From Xanthobacter autotrophicus Py2 (GTDB lineage Bacteria; Pseudomonadota; Alphaproteobacteria; Rhizobiales; Xanthobacteraceae): a DNA stretch of 64,000 nt. The stretch lies in contig CP000781.1 in assembly GCA_000017645.1 (NCBI GenBank), forward strand, positions 372,001-436,000. Reading direction: 5' to 3'. Below the pieces are notes generated by a model. That model saw only the letters and a program-made list of their open reading frames with translations, was not told the origin of the DNA and searched no databases. Shown piece after piece: positions 17,792 through 25,618 of the stretch. Made by a program: the position numbers and the translations under genes. Every line of letters starts with the position of its first letter. Positions within the stretch are counted from its first letter, which is position 1.

Positions 17792-19083
17792 TCGGTGCCC
17801 GGCGCGCCGGCCAGCATCAGCCCCACGGGCGCGCCGGGGAACGGCAGCGAGATGGCGCAGCCGTCGATCATGTTGATGAGGGTGGGGTTGCGCAGGGCCA
17901 GCAGGTTGGCGCGGCCATAGGCGTCGTCGTCGGTGGCGAGATCCGCGATCCTCGGCGGCAGGATGGCCACCGTGGGCATCACCAGTGCGTCGAAGCCGGC
18001 AAGCCGCGCCGCGGCCCGCGCAACCAGCGCCCGGCGGGCGGCCACCAGTTCCACATAATCGGCGGCGGACTGCTCCGCCCCGCGCTTGATGCGGCCGGCG
18101 ACACGCGGGTCGTAGGCGTCGGCCTTCTCCGCCAGCAGGCGGCGGTGCACTGCATAGCTCTCGGCGGCCGAGAAGCCACCCTTGGAATTGATGGTCGCCA
18201 CTTCGCCGAACTCCGGGAAGGGCGCGGAGACGATATGCGCGCCGGCGTGCGCCAGCGCCTCCACCGCCGCCTCGAAGGCCTTGGCCACCTCGGGGTCGAG
18301 CCCGTCGAGCGCCACGGTGGTGGGTACAAGCAGGCGCAGCCCCTTGACCGGGCGTGGCGCCAGCGGCGCCGGCTCGCTGCCTGAGAGGATGGCGTCCAGC
18401 GCCACGCAGCAGGCCACCGAGCGGGCGATGGGGCCGATGGAATCCAGCGTCGTGGAGAGAGGGAAGGCGCCCTCGCGCGGCACCCGGCTGGCGGTGGGCT
18501 TGTAGCCGGTGATGCCGCAGAAGGCGGCCGGGATGCGGCAGGAGCCGCCGGTGTCGGTGCCGAGCGCCGCGTGGGCCATGCCGTCCGCCACCGCCACCGC
18601 CCCGCCGGAGCTGGAGCCGCCGGAGACGCGGCCGCCTTCCGCGCGCTCGAACGGGGCGCGCGGGTGGCCATAATGCGGGTTCATGCCGAGGCCGGAATAG
18701 GCGAACTCGGTCATGGTGTTGCGGCCGAGGAGCACGAACCCCGCCCGGCGCAGGCGCGCCACCGCCGGGGCATCCGCCGTCGCCGGGGCATTGTCCTTCA
18801 GCACCTTGGAGCCGGCGGCGGTGACCTCGCCGGCCACGTCGAACAGGTCCTTCACCGAAATGGGGATGCCGGCGAAGGGCGAGGGCGCCGCCCCCGCCTG
18901 CCGCAGTTCGTCCTGCGCCTGCGCCGCCTTCAGCGCCCCCTCCCGGTTCACGCTGACGAAGGCGCGGGCGCCTTCGCCGGCGGGGTCGGCAATGCGATCG
19001 AGGCAGGCTTCCGCCAGCGCCCGCGCCGTGGTGCGCCCGGAGGCGAGGTCTTCGGCGAGGGCGGCAAGGGTCGGCTGGGGCAT
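17740..19083 (-). CDS. Amidase signature family hydrolase
   Basis: 447-residue amidohydrolase with the Ser-cisSer-Lys triad: K78 in ISVKDLFD, the glycine/serine-rich GGSSSGGAVAVADG, and nucleophile S181 in TDTGGSCRIP. Members hydrolyse amides, carbamates or ureido acids. It is last in a co-directional group with a cupin (36 bases upstream), an HpaB-type monooxygenase and a flavin reductase, which suggests removal of an amide group in a catabolic route. No membrane segment or transport motif. The 3' end overlaps the sensor kinase gene. Confidence 0.9.
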   Translation of the reverse strand: MPQPTLAALAEDLASGRTTARALAEACLDRIADPAGEGARAFVSVNREGALKAAQAQDELRQAGAAPSPFAGIPISVKDLFDVAGEVTAAGSKVLKDNAPATADAPAVARLRRAGFVLLGRNTMTEFAYSGLGMNPHYGHPRAPFERAEGGRVSGGSSSGGAVAVADGMAHAALGTDTGGSCRIPAAFCGITGYKPTASRVPREGAFPLSTTLDSIGPIARSVACCVALDAILSGSEPAPLAPRPVKGLRLLVPTTVALDGLDPEVAKAFEAAVEALAHAGAHIVSAPFPEFGEVATINSKGGFSAAESYAVHRRLLAEKADAYDPRVAGRIKRGAEQSAADYVELVAARRALVARAAARLAGFDALVMPTVAILPPRIADLATDDDAYGRANLLALRNPTLINMIDGCAISLPFPGAPVGLMLAGAPGTDQSLFAVAAGVEAALSA

Positions 19084-19118
19084 GGCGAAGTCCGGGTCAG
19101 CAGAAGGGGCGGGCGGGA

Positions 19119-19499
19119 TCAGGCCGGGTCGAAATAGTGGATTTCGAGCAGCATGCAGCCCTTATCCGATTTGAACGGCCCGTGGAACGCGCCCGGGGGG
19201 CGCACCGCATAGGTGAAGGGCGAAAAGCTCTCGCCGCCCTCGCCGTTTTCGTCATTGCCCACGGTGAGGTCGCCGGTGACGAGGAACACCTCTTCCCAAT
19301 ATTCATGCACGAAAGGCTTCGTCGTGAACACGCCGGCGTCGAACTTCAGCAGGCGCGTGCGCGAGCCGCTCTTGTTCTCCTCGTCCAGCGCGCCGGAGAG
19401 GATCTTCTGCTTGATGCCTTCCGGATAGCCCGGCGGCACTTCCCAGCCGGTGGCAAGGTCGAGGGTGTGGAACTCGTCGTGGATCTTGGTGATGGGCAT
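19119..19499 (-). CDS. Single-domain cupin protein
   Basis: 126-residue cupin. Metal-binding pattern elements are HEYWEEVFLVTGDL and the downstream PPGAFHGPF. Members act as dioxygenases, isomerases or binding proteins. Start ATG 19499 (MPITKIHDEF) is preferred over an upstream codon in the gene's 5' flank. It is sandwiched between the HpaB-type monooxygenase (26 bases upstream) and the amidase, so it probably handles an intermediate of the same pathway, possibly an anticupin-like ring or side-chain step. Function inferred from context only. Confidence 0.8.
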   Translation of the reverse strand: MPITKIHDEFHTLDLATGWEVPPGYPEGIKQKILSGALDEENKSGSRTRLLKFDAGVFTTKPFVHEYWEEVFLVTGDLTVGNDENGEGGESFSPFTYAVRPPGAFHGPFKSDKGCMLLEIHYFDPA

Positions 19500-19525
19500 C
19501 GGGGCAGTCCTGCGGTGAAAGGGGA

Positions 19526-21010
19526 TCACTCGGCGGCGCGGGCGGCGGTCGGGGCCACCTCGTCGGCGAGGGAATAGGAGGAAAGCATCATGTCGAGCAG
19601 GCGCTCGGCGCCGGCCCAGTCATAGGTGCGGAAGGAGTGGTTCTTCACCACGAAGCCGGCCCCCGCATAGAACATCTCGTACTGGGCGTGGCGGGAGGCG
19701 AATTCCGAGCCCACCGCGTCCCAGGCGAGCTTGTAGAACTTCACCTTTTCTTCGGCGCTGGCAGCCGGCGACTGCTGGGTCTTGGCGATGAGGGCGGCCA
19801 GCTCCGGGTTCTGATAGTCATGCACCGAGGAGGGCAGCATGATCATGCCGCCGCCGGCCAATTCCCGCAGGCTGGTGATGAACTTGCCGTAGAGCTGCTG
19901 GGTCAGGGTCTGCGCGGCGTAGAGGGTGTGGCGGTCGGGCACGAAATAGGGGCCGTAGAAGCTGCCCTTGGCCTCCATGGCGGCGACGAAGGCATCCACC
20001 ATGGCGGCCTCGGCGGCGAGCTGGCCCAAGGTCTCGCGCACCTGCGGGAAGCCGGTGGTGCCGTTCACCTCGGCCGTGCGCCGGGCGATGGCGAGCAGGA
20101 ATTTCAGCTTTACCGACAGGCGGATCTGGGCCTGGTAGTTCTGGTAGACATGGGCCGGGGTGGCATGGAACTGCCGGCCGGTCATGGCGATGTCGCCGGC
20201 GATGAAGACCCGATCCCACGGCACCTTCACATCGTCGAAATACAGCACCGCGTCATTCTCGTCGAAGCGGCTCGACAGGGGATTGTCGAACACCGACGGT
20301 GCGCCTGCCTCATAGGACTTGCGCGACAGGATCTTCAGGCCCTTCGTGTTCATGGGAATGGCGAAGGAGAGGGCGTAGGCCTCCTCGCCCTTCTGCAGCG
20401 GCTGGATGCAGGTGACGAACACCTCATTGGCCATGATGCCGCCGGTGGCGAGCATCTTCGCCCCGCGCACGGTGATGCCGGAGGTGTCCTCGTCCACGAT
20501 GGCGGCGGAGAGGAACGGGTCGGCCTGCTCGGCCGCGTTCTTGGAGCGGTCGGCCTGCGGGTTGATGATGACGTAGGTGAGATACAGATCGTTGTCGCGC
20601 GCATGGCGATAGTAATCGCCAAGCGCCCGGGCACGGGCCGGATCGTACAGCTCGAACTGGTCGAGGCCCATGTACATGCCGGAGATGCAGGACGCCACAT
20701 GGTCCGGCGCGCGGCCGAGGAAGCCGGCGTGCAGCTCGGTCCAAGCCTCAAGGCCCCGGCGGCGCGTCTTCAGCTCGTCATAGCTGGTGGGCAACTGCCA
20801 GATGCGGTTGGCGAGCGTGCCGGTGTCGGTCTCGAAGGTCATCAGCGCGCGGTTGTCCGGCGCGCTGTGGAAGTCGAACATGCGCCCCACCGAGGCCACC
20901 GCGCGGCGGAAGGCGGGGTGGGTGGTGGCGTCGGAAATCTTCTGGCCGTCGAGGAAGATCTCGCGGCCGTCCCTGAGGCTGGCGATGTGGGCGCTGCCGG
21001 TCTTGATCAT
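19526..21010 (-). CDS. FADH2-dependent monooxygenase, HpaB family
   Basis: 494-residue large component of a two-component flavin monooxygenase, related to 4-hydroxyphenylacetate 3-monooxygenase and chlorophenol monooxygenases. It has the family features: PDHVASCISGMYMGLDQFE, a TYVIINPQADRSK segment, a DEDTSGITVRGAKMLATG flavin-site region and C-terminal ELAGGGMIMLPSS. It uses FADH2 from the flavin reductase encoded 23 bases upstream. The aromatic or heteroaromatic substrate is unknown; the accompanying amidase and cupin differ from the classic hpa cluster, so a different substrate is likely. Confidence 0.9.
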   Translation of the reverse strand: MIKTGSAHIASLRDGREIFLDGQKISDATTHPAFRRAVASVGRMFDFHSAPDNRALMTFETDTGTLANRIWQLPTSYDELKTRRRGLEAWTELHAGFLGRAPDHVASCISGMYMGLDQFELYDPARARALGDYYRHARDNDLYLTYVIINPQADRSKNAAEQADPFLSAAIVDEDTSGITVRGAKMLATGGIMANEVFVTCIQPLQKGEEAYALSFAIPMNTKGLKILSRKSYEAGAPSVFDNPLSSRFDENDAVLYFDDVKVPWDRVFIAGDIAMTGRQFHATPAHVYQNYQAQIRLSVKLKFLLAIARRTAEVNGTTGFPQVRETLGQLAAEAAMVDAFVAAMEAKGSFYGPYFVPDRHTLYAAQTLTQQLYGKFITSLRELAGGGMIMLPSSVHDYQNPELAALIAKTQQSPAASAEEKVKFYKLAWDAVGSEFASRHAQYEMFYAGAGFVVKNHSFRTYDWAGAERLLDMMLSSYSLADEVAPTAARAAE

Positions 21011-21033
21011 GGCGGGTGCTCCGGAAATGGGGG

Positions 21034-21540
21034 TCAGGACGCGGCGGCCGCAAGGCTGCGGTAGCGTCCGGCATGGAAGACGAGGGGATCAGCCCCCGGC
21101 GCGCAGCGATGGGCGAGGACGCGGGCGATGAAGATCTCGTGGTCGCCGCCGTCATGGATGGCGTGGGGCACGCATTCCAGATGCGCCGCCGCCTCGGCGA
21201 TCAGCGGGGCGCCGCCGGCCCCGCGCAGATGCGCCACCCCGGCCCATTTCTCTCCCTGCGCGCAGGCGAAGCGGCCGGAGAGATCCTGCTGGTGGTGGGC
21301 CAGCACGGAGATGCCGTAGGCGCGCGCGGTCCTGAGCGCGGGCAAGGACAAAGCCGACCGCGCCACCGAGAACAGCACCAGCGGCGGATCGAGGGACACC
21401 GCGTTGAACGAGCTCATGGTCATGCCGACGAGGGTGCCGTCCTCGCCCTCGGCGGCCACGATGGCGACGCCGGTGGCGAAGGCGCCGAGGGTGCACCGGA
21501 AGGCGCGGGTGTCGAAGGCGTCTGCTGGGTTGGCCGACAT
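21034..21540 (-). CDS. Flavin reductase, HpaC family
   Basis: 168-residue NAD(P)H:flavin oxidoreductase domain (split-barrel FMN-binding fold). Visible are FRCTLGAFATGVAIV, the VGMTMSSFNAVSLDPPLVLFSV core and the C-terminal PLVFHAGRYRSL. It supplies reduced flavin to the adjacent monooxygenase. First gene of the operon; the ATG at 21540 lies 20 bases from a perfect palindrome that overlaps the putative promoter and faces a divergent MarR gene. Confidence 0.93.
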   Translation of the reverse strand: MSANPADAFDTRAFRCTLGAFATGVAIVAAEGEDGTLVGMTMSSFNAVSLDPPLVLFSVARSALSLPALRTARAYGISVLAHHQQDLSGRFACAQGEKWAGVAHLRGAGGAPLIAEAAAHLECVPHAIHDGGDHEIFIARVLAHRCAPGADPLVFHAGRYRSLAAAAS

Positions 21541-21560
21541 GGGGCAATGTCCGCTTCAAT

Positions 21561-21579
21561 TAGCTTTGTAACAAAGCTA
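21561..21579. promoter_or_regulatory. Palindromic operator, probably for the MarR regulator
   Basis: Perfect inverted repeat TAGCTTTG-TAA-CAAAGCTA, an AT-rich site of MarR-operator size in otherwise GC-rich DNA. It is in the divergent intergenic region between the flavin reductase and marR-type genes and overlaps the proposed -10 of the catabolic operon. Confidence 0.7.
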
Positions 21580-21603
21580 TTATGAAGAGGCGATAGACGT
21601 CAA
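21577..21603 (-). promoter_or_regulatory. Candidate sigma-70 promoter of the monooxygenase operon
   Basis: Minus-strand TTGACG (plus 21598-21603) and TAATAG (21577-21582) with a 15-base spacer, slightly short. It is positioned to drive the flavin reductase gene and is overlapped by the palindrome at 21561-21579. Confidence 0.4.
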
Positions 21604-21722
21604 GCCCCTTGTGCGCCTATGAAGCGCGATCAGGATATGTCCGCGTCGGGGGCAAGGCGGGTCCGGGTCACGTCCCGCTGTCGGCACCGCGCCCGCCGGC
21701 GGCACGACCAGGGAGCGCCCGC

Positions 21723-22310
21723 ATGCCGCAATCCACGTCCACCACCCGCCGGCGACTGCCCCTGACCGCCTCCCGCGGCGCCCTGCTGGTGAACGGGTCG
21801 GATCTCGAATTCCGTGAGATGGTGCACAATATGCTGGCGTTCGCCGCCGCCCTGCAGGAGGTGCGCAACCGGCTCGGCGGCCTCATCGGGCTGTCGGGCA
21901 CCCAGTACACCATCCTCAATTCCATCGCCCGGCTCAGCCGGGGCACGCCGGAACTGGGCGTCAACGCGCTGGCGGAGCACCTGCACCTGTCGGGGGCGTT
22001 CGTGACCATCGAGGTCAACAAGCTGGTGCAGGCCGGCCTCGTCACCAAGGTGCCGAACCCGGACGACCGCCGCCGCGTGGTGCTGGCGGTGACCGAGGAG
22101 GCCGAGCGCCGCCTCGCCGAGCTGACACGGGTTCAGGTGCCGGCCAACGACGCCCTGTTCGAGCCGCTCTCGGCAGCCGACTTCAAGGCGCTGCGCGCCA
22201 TCATCGGCCGGCTCGCCGGCACCGGCGAGCGCACCCTGCGGCTGATCGAATATATGGCGCCCACCGGCACGCTGGACGATGTCGCCGACCACCTGCCGCC
22301 GGCTGTGTGA
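21723..22310 (+). CDS. MarR-family transcriptional regulator
   Basis: 195 residues. Dimerisation helices flank a winged helix with LSGTQYTILNSIARL, recognition helix LHLSGAFVTIEVNKLVQAGLV and the wing NPDDRRRVVLAVT, the canonical MarR DxRR wing. Start ATG 21723 has an AGGGAG site; longer upstream readings are low quality. It is divergent from the flavin reductase operon and most likely represses it in response to an aromatic ligand. It ends at a strong hairpin. Confidence 0.93.
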   Translation: MPQSTSTTRRRLPLTASRGALLVNGSDLEFREMVHNMLAFAAALQEVRNRLGGLIGLSGTQYTILNSIARLSRGTPELGVNALAEHLHLSGAFVTIEVNKLVQAGLVTKVPNPDDRRRVVLAVTEEAERRLAELTRVQVPANDALFEPLSAADFKALRAIIGRLAGTGERTLRLIEYMAPTGTLDDVADHLPPAV

Positions 22311-22415
22311 GGGGCTGCGGTCCGAAAGCCGGATCCGGCCGGAAGCATCTCATACCATCGGCCTCGGTGTTCGACCGATGCCAAGTGGGTACGCCCAAAC
22401 GCCGCGCGGGCTTTG

Positions 22416-22450
22416 CCATTGCCCCTTGAGCAAAGCTCACGGGGCAATGG
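22416..22450. terminator. Bidirectional terminator between marR and ABC genes
   Basis: A 10-base-pair outer stem (22416-22425 with 22441-22450) plus an inner TGAGC/GCTCA stem around an AAA loop. It separates the plus-strand MarR gene from the minus-strand exporter operon. Confidence 0.8.
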
Positions 22451-22452
22451 TC

Positions 22453-23193
22453 TCACACCTGCAGCCGCGCCTTCATGGCGCCGCCGGGGCGGACTTCCAC
22501 CACGCGGCCGTCGCTCATCTCCACGATGCGGTCGAAGATGTCGGACCAGCGCGGATCGTGGGTGACCACGCACACCGCCACCCGGTGCACATCAGCCAGC
22601 GTGCGGAACACCTCCATCACCTGCCGGCCGCGCGAGCCGTCCAGCGCCGCCGTGGGCTCGTCCGCCAGCAGCATGACGGGATCGTTGGCCAGCGCCCTCG
22701 CGATGGACACGCGCTGCTGCTCGCCGCCCGACAATTGGGAGGGATAGTTGTTCTCGCGGTGGTCGAGGCCGAACTGGGCCAGAAGCTCCCGCGCCCGCGC
22801 CTTCGCCTGCTTGGGCCGCACGTCGTTGATCTCGAGGGCGATCTGCACATTCTCCACCGCGGTGAGGAAGGGGATCAGGTTCGCCTTCTGGAAGATGAAG
22901 CCCACATGGGTGCGGCGGAAGTCGCGCAGATTGTTGAGGCGGGTCGTGGCGTTGGCGATGGGCTGGTCGCGGAAGTGCACGGTGCCGCTGGTGGGCGGCT
23001 CCAGCAGTCCGGCGATCATCAGGAAGGTGGTCTTGCCCGAGCCGGACGGGCCGACGATGCCGGTCAGCTCGCCGGATTTCAGCGCCAGCGTCATGTCGGT
23101 GAGGGCGCGCACCTCGTTGGCGCCGGAGAGATAGGTCTTCGAGGCGTTGCGCACCTCCATCACCACATGGCTGGGCCAGAATTGAGCGGTCAC
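22453..23193 (-). CDS. ABC exporter ATPase, DevA/MacB-like
   Basis: 246-residue nucleotide-binding subunit. Walker A GPSGSGKTT, Q-loop in GFIFQKANLIPFLT, signature LSGGEQQRVSIARAL, Walker B MLLADEPTAALD and switch His in VVTHD. Start GTG 23193 overlaps the permease stop by four bases (GTGA), indicating translational coupling. With the FtsX-type permease and membrane fusion protein upstream it forms a tripartite exporter resembling cyanobacterial DevBCA, whose substrate is a polyketide-derived glycolipid; here the polyketide synthase gene is upstream in the same run. An outer-membrane channel is not encoded in the window. Confidence 0.9.
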   Translation of the reverse strand: MTAQFWPSHVVMEVRNASKTYLSGANEVRALTDMTLALKSGELTGIVGPSGSGKTTFLMIAGLLEPPTSGTVHFRDQPIANATTRLNNLRDFRRTHVGFIFQKANLIPFLTAVENVQIALEINDVRPKQAKARARELLAQFGLDHRENNYPSQLSGGEQQRVSIARALANDPVMLLADEPTAALDGSRGRQVMEVFRTLADVHRVAVCVVTHDPRWSDIFDRIVEMSDGRVVEVRPGGAMKARLQV

Positions 23194-24335
23194 GCCAGCA
23201 CCTCCTGCGCCCGCACCTTCATGGCACGCCGGATCGCGAACCAGCTCGCGCCGAGGCTGATGACGAGCAGCGATCCGCCGATGGCCGCGAGGTCGTCGGG
23301 CAACAGCAGCACGGTGCGCGGGAAGTTGGGATAGAGCGTGAAGGAGATCGCCAGCGCCACCGAGAAGCCGAGCAGGGCGATCCACAGGGCCTGTTGCACG
23401 ATGAGGCCGATGATGACCCGGTCCCGCGCGCCGATGAGCTTCAAGAGGGCGATCTGGTTGATCTTCTCCAGCGTCAGCATGTAGATCGTCAGCGCGATGA
23501 TGGAGCCCGCCACCAGCAGCGTCATGGCGGTGAAGGCGAGGATCTGCACCCGAAGCCGCCACAGCCGGCCGTCGAGCAGCATGGAGCGCTCTTCTTCTTT
23601 CGTGAGGACTTCCACGTCGCCCCAGTTCTTGATCTGGGCCTTCACCACCAGCGGGTCGGCGTTGGGCTTCAGCTCCACCATCACCGCCGCCAGCGCGCCG
23701 CCGTCGCCGAGGCCCATGCGCGAGCGCCCCTTGGCCACCCGGTTCAGCAGGATGGCCTCGGAGGGCAGCACCCGGTTGATGGCCTGGGAATCCGCGATGG
23801 TGACGAAGAACATGCCGTCGCCGCCCATGTCGACCTGGCCCTTGGTGAGGCCCACCACGGTATAGTCGTCATGGCCGAGGCGGATCACGTCGCCCACCAG
23901 CAGGCCGGTGGTCTGGTCGGCGATGGCCTCGTAGCGGGTGGAGCGGAACAGCCTGCCGTCGATGAGCGGAATCCAGCTGCCGGAATCCTTGGGGTAGTCG
24001 ATGCCGGTGACGGCGAGGCGCACACTCTTGCCGTTGATGTCGTATTGCTGGTTGTACTGGATGAAGCGGCGGGTGGCGGCCACCCCCGGCACCCCCTCCA
24101 CCCGGCGGTCGAGGCTGGAGGGCACGGCGGAGGTCTCGGCGAACGGGCCGGAGCGGCCGCCCTCCACCACCCACAGGTCGGCGCCCACGTCGTTGATGAT
24201 GAGCAGCGCTTCGTGGACGATGCCGCGATAGAGCCCGATCATGCCCATGGTCGCCCCCAGCAGGAGGCCGATGCCCACCGCCGTGAGGGCGAAGCGCAGC
24301 ATCGAGAACCGCATGTCCTTGAGGGCGATGTTCAT
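23190..24335 (-). CDS. FtsX-type ABC permease, DevC-like
   Basis: 381 residues with MacB/DevC topology: TM1 about 10-32, a large periplasmic domain (about 40-260), then three C-terminal membrane segments in the FtsX domain (about 263-285, 313-335 and 348-370). The segment INDVGADLWVVEGG after TM1 resembles the DevC group. GGAGG lies nine bases before ATG 24335. It sits between the membrane fusion protein (37 bases upstream) and the ATPase (four-base overlap). It probably extrudes a lipid-like molecule to the periplasm or outer membrane. Confidence 0.88.
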   Translation of the reverse strand: MNIALKDMRFSMLRFALTAVGIGLLLGATMGMIGLYRGIVHEALLIINDVGADLWVVEGGRSGPFAETSAVPSSLDRRVEGVPGVAATRRFIQYNQQYDINGKSVRLAVTGIDYPKDSGSWIPLIDGRLFRSTRYEAIADQTTGLLVGDVIRLGHDDYTVVGLTKGQVDMGGDGMFFVTIADSQAINRVLPSEAILLNRVAKGRSRMGLGDGGALAAVMVELKPNADPLVVKAQIKNWGDVEVLTKEEERSMLLDGRLWRLRVQILAFTAMTLLVAGSIIALTIYMLTLEKINQIALLKLIGARDRVIIGLIVQQALWIALLGFSVALAISFTLYPNFPRTVLLLPDDLAAIGGSLLVISLGASWFAIRRAMKVRAQEVLA

Positions 24336-24372
24336 GGGCCTGCGCCTCCGCCGCCAGTTGCGCCCATTGGCG

Positions 24373-25563
24373 TCAGGGCACCTCTTCCCCGAGGTCGACC
24401 GGCTCGAAAGAGTAGCGGCCGACCGGCGACAGCACCACGTCGCCGGCCTTCAGGCCGCGCGAGACCTCGATGTTGGTGCCGCTGGTATAGCCGAGCGCCA
24501 CCGGGGTCCAGGTGGCCCGGCCCGACCGCGCCAGCCAGACGCCGGCGCGCCCGTCGCGGCGGGTCACGAAGGTTTCCGGCACGCCGATGGCCATCGCCGG
24601 GGATTGCGCTTCCACCGCCACATTGGCGCGCTGCCCGATGGCCCAGCTTTCGGGGAGGGCATCAAGGGTGATGTCGATGGTGAACTCGCGGGTCTCCTGG
24701 TCCACCTGCCGCGACAGGCGCAGCACCTGCCCGGTCCACACCCGCGTGGGATCGGAGGCGAAGCGGATGCGCGCCGCCTGCCCCGGCCTGATGGAGGAGC
24801 GGGCGGATTCGTCGAAGCGCGCGGATATGATGATGGTGGATAGCTCCACCACCTGCATCAGGTTGGCGCCGGGCAACAGCAGGTCGCCGGGATTACGCTC
24901 GCGCGAGATCACCACGCCGTCGAGCGGTGAGGTGATGGTGGCATCGGCAAGGCGGGCCTCCAGCACCTTCACGTTCGCCTCCTGGGCGAGCAGCTCCGCC
25001 TTCGAGCGCTCTATGGCGGCGTCGGCGCGGGCCATCTCCGCCTGGGCCTGCAGGAAGTTGGATTCGGCGGTGGTCAGCTCGGCGGGGGAGATGACATTGG
25101 TGCGGGCGAGGGTGGTGCGCCGTTCGAACTCGATCTTGGCCCGGTCAAAGCCGGCCTTGGCGCGGGCGCGTTCACTCTCGCTCCCGGTGATGCCGAGGGC
25201 GGCGGCGCTGGCCTGCGCCTGGGCGGCGGCGAGCTGGTTCTGGAGGTCCACCGATTCCAGCCGCGCCAGCACCTCGCCCTTCTTCACCACATCGTTCTTG
25301 TCCACCTCGATGGACTTGAGGAAGCCCTGGATGCGGCTCGTCACCACCACGCGGTTGATGGCGTCGAGCAGGCCCGGCCCGTTGATTTCAAGGCTCATGG
25401 GGCGGGGCTGCACCTGGTGCCAGGCGGCGGTGCGCGGCACCACATACCAGTAGCCGAGCAGCAGTCCCGCCACCACGGCGACGGCGAGCGCGATGGTGAG
25501 GCGGCGCCAGCCGGCGGAATAGTCCGTCTCGACCAGGGCGGGGGGAAGGGGCTGCGGCTTCAC
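24373..25563 (-). CDS. HlyD/DevB-like membrane fusion protein
   Basis: 396 residues. One N-terminal membrane anchor (about 22-43), a lipoyl/barrel-sandwich half (VVTSRIQGFLKSIEVDKNDVVKKG), a coiled-coil hairpin (about 95-190, Ala/Glu/Arg-rich), the second half ITSPLDGVVISRERNPGDLL and beta-barrel domains. It links the inner-membrane transporter to an outer-membrane channel. Start GTG 25563 is favoured by a GGAGGGGAC site; the coding sequence begins 55 bases after the polyketide synthase stop, suggesting one transcript. Confidence 0.9.
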   Translation of the reverse strand: MKPQPLPPALVETDYSAGWRRLTIALAVAVVAGLLLGYWYVVPRTAAWHQVQPRPMSLEINGPGLLDAINRVVVTSRIQGFLKSIEVDKNDVVKKGEVLARLESVDLQNQLAAAQAQASAAALGITGSESERARAKAGFDRAKIEFERRTTLARTNVISPAELTTAESNFLQAQAEMARADAAIERSKAELLAQEANVKVLEARLADATITSPLDGVVISRERNPGDLLLPGANLMQVVELSTIIISARFDESARSSIRPGQAARIRFASDPTRVWTGQVLRLSRQVDQETREFTIDITLDALPESWAIGQRANVAVEAQSPAMAIGVPETFVTRRDGRAGVWLARSGRATWTPVALGYTSGTNIEVSRGLKAGDVVLSPVGRYSFEPVDLGEEVP

Positions 25564-25618
25564 CGTGTCCCCTCCGCAGGCGGAAGGCGTCCGCCCCTGC
25601 GGGCGATGGCTGCCTTGC

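Noticed and set aside
21604..21722. N-terminal extension of the MarR-type gene
   Set aside because: The extension is low-complexity and carries no MarR similarity; AGGGAG supports ATG 21723.
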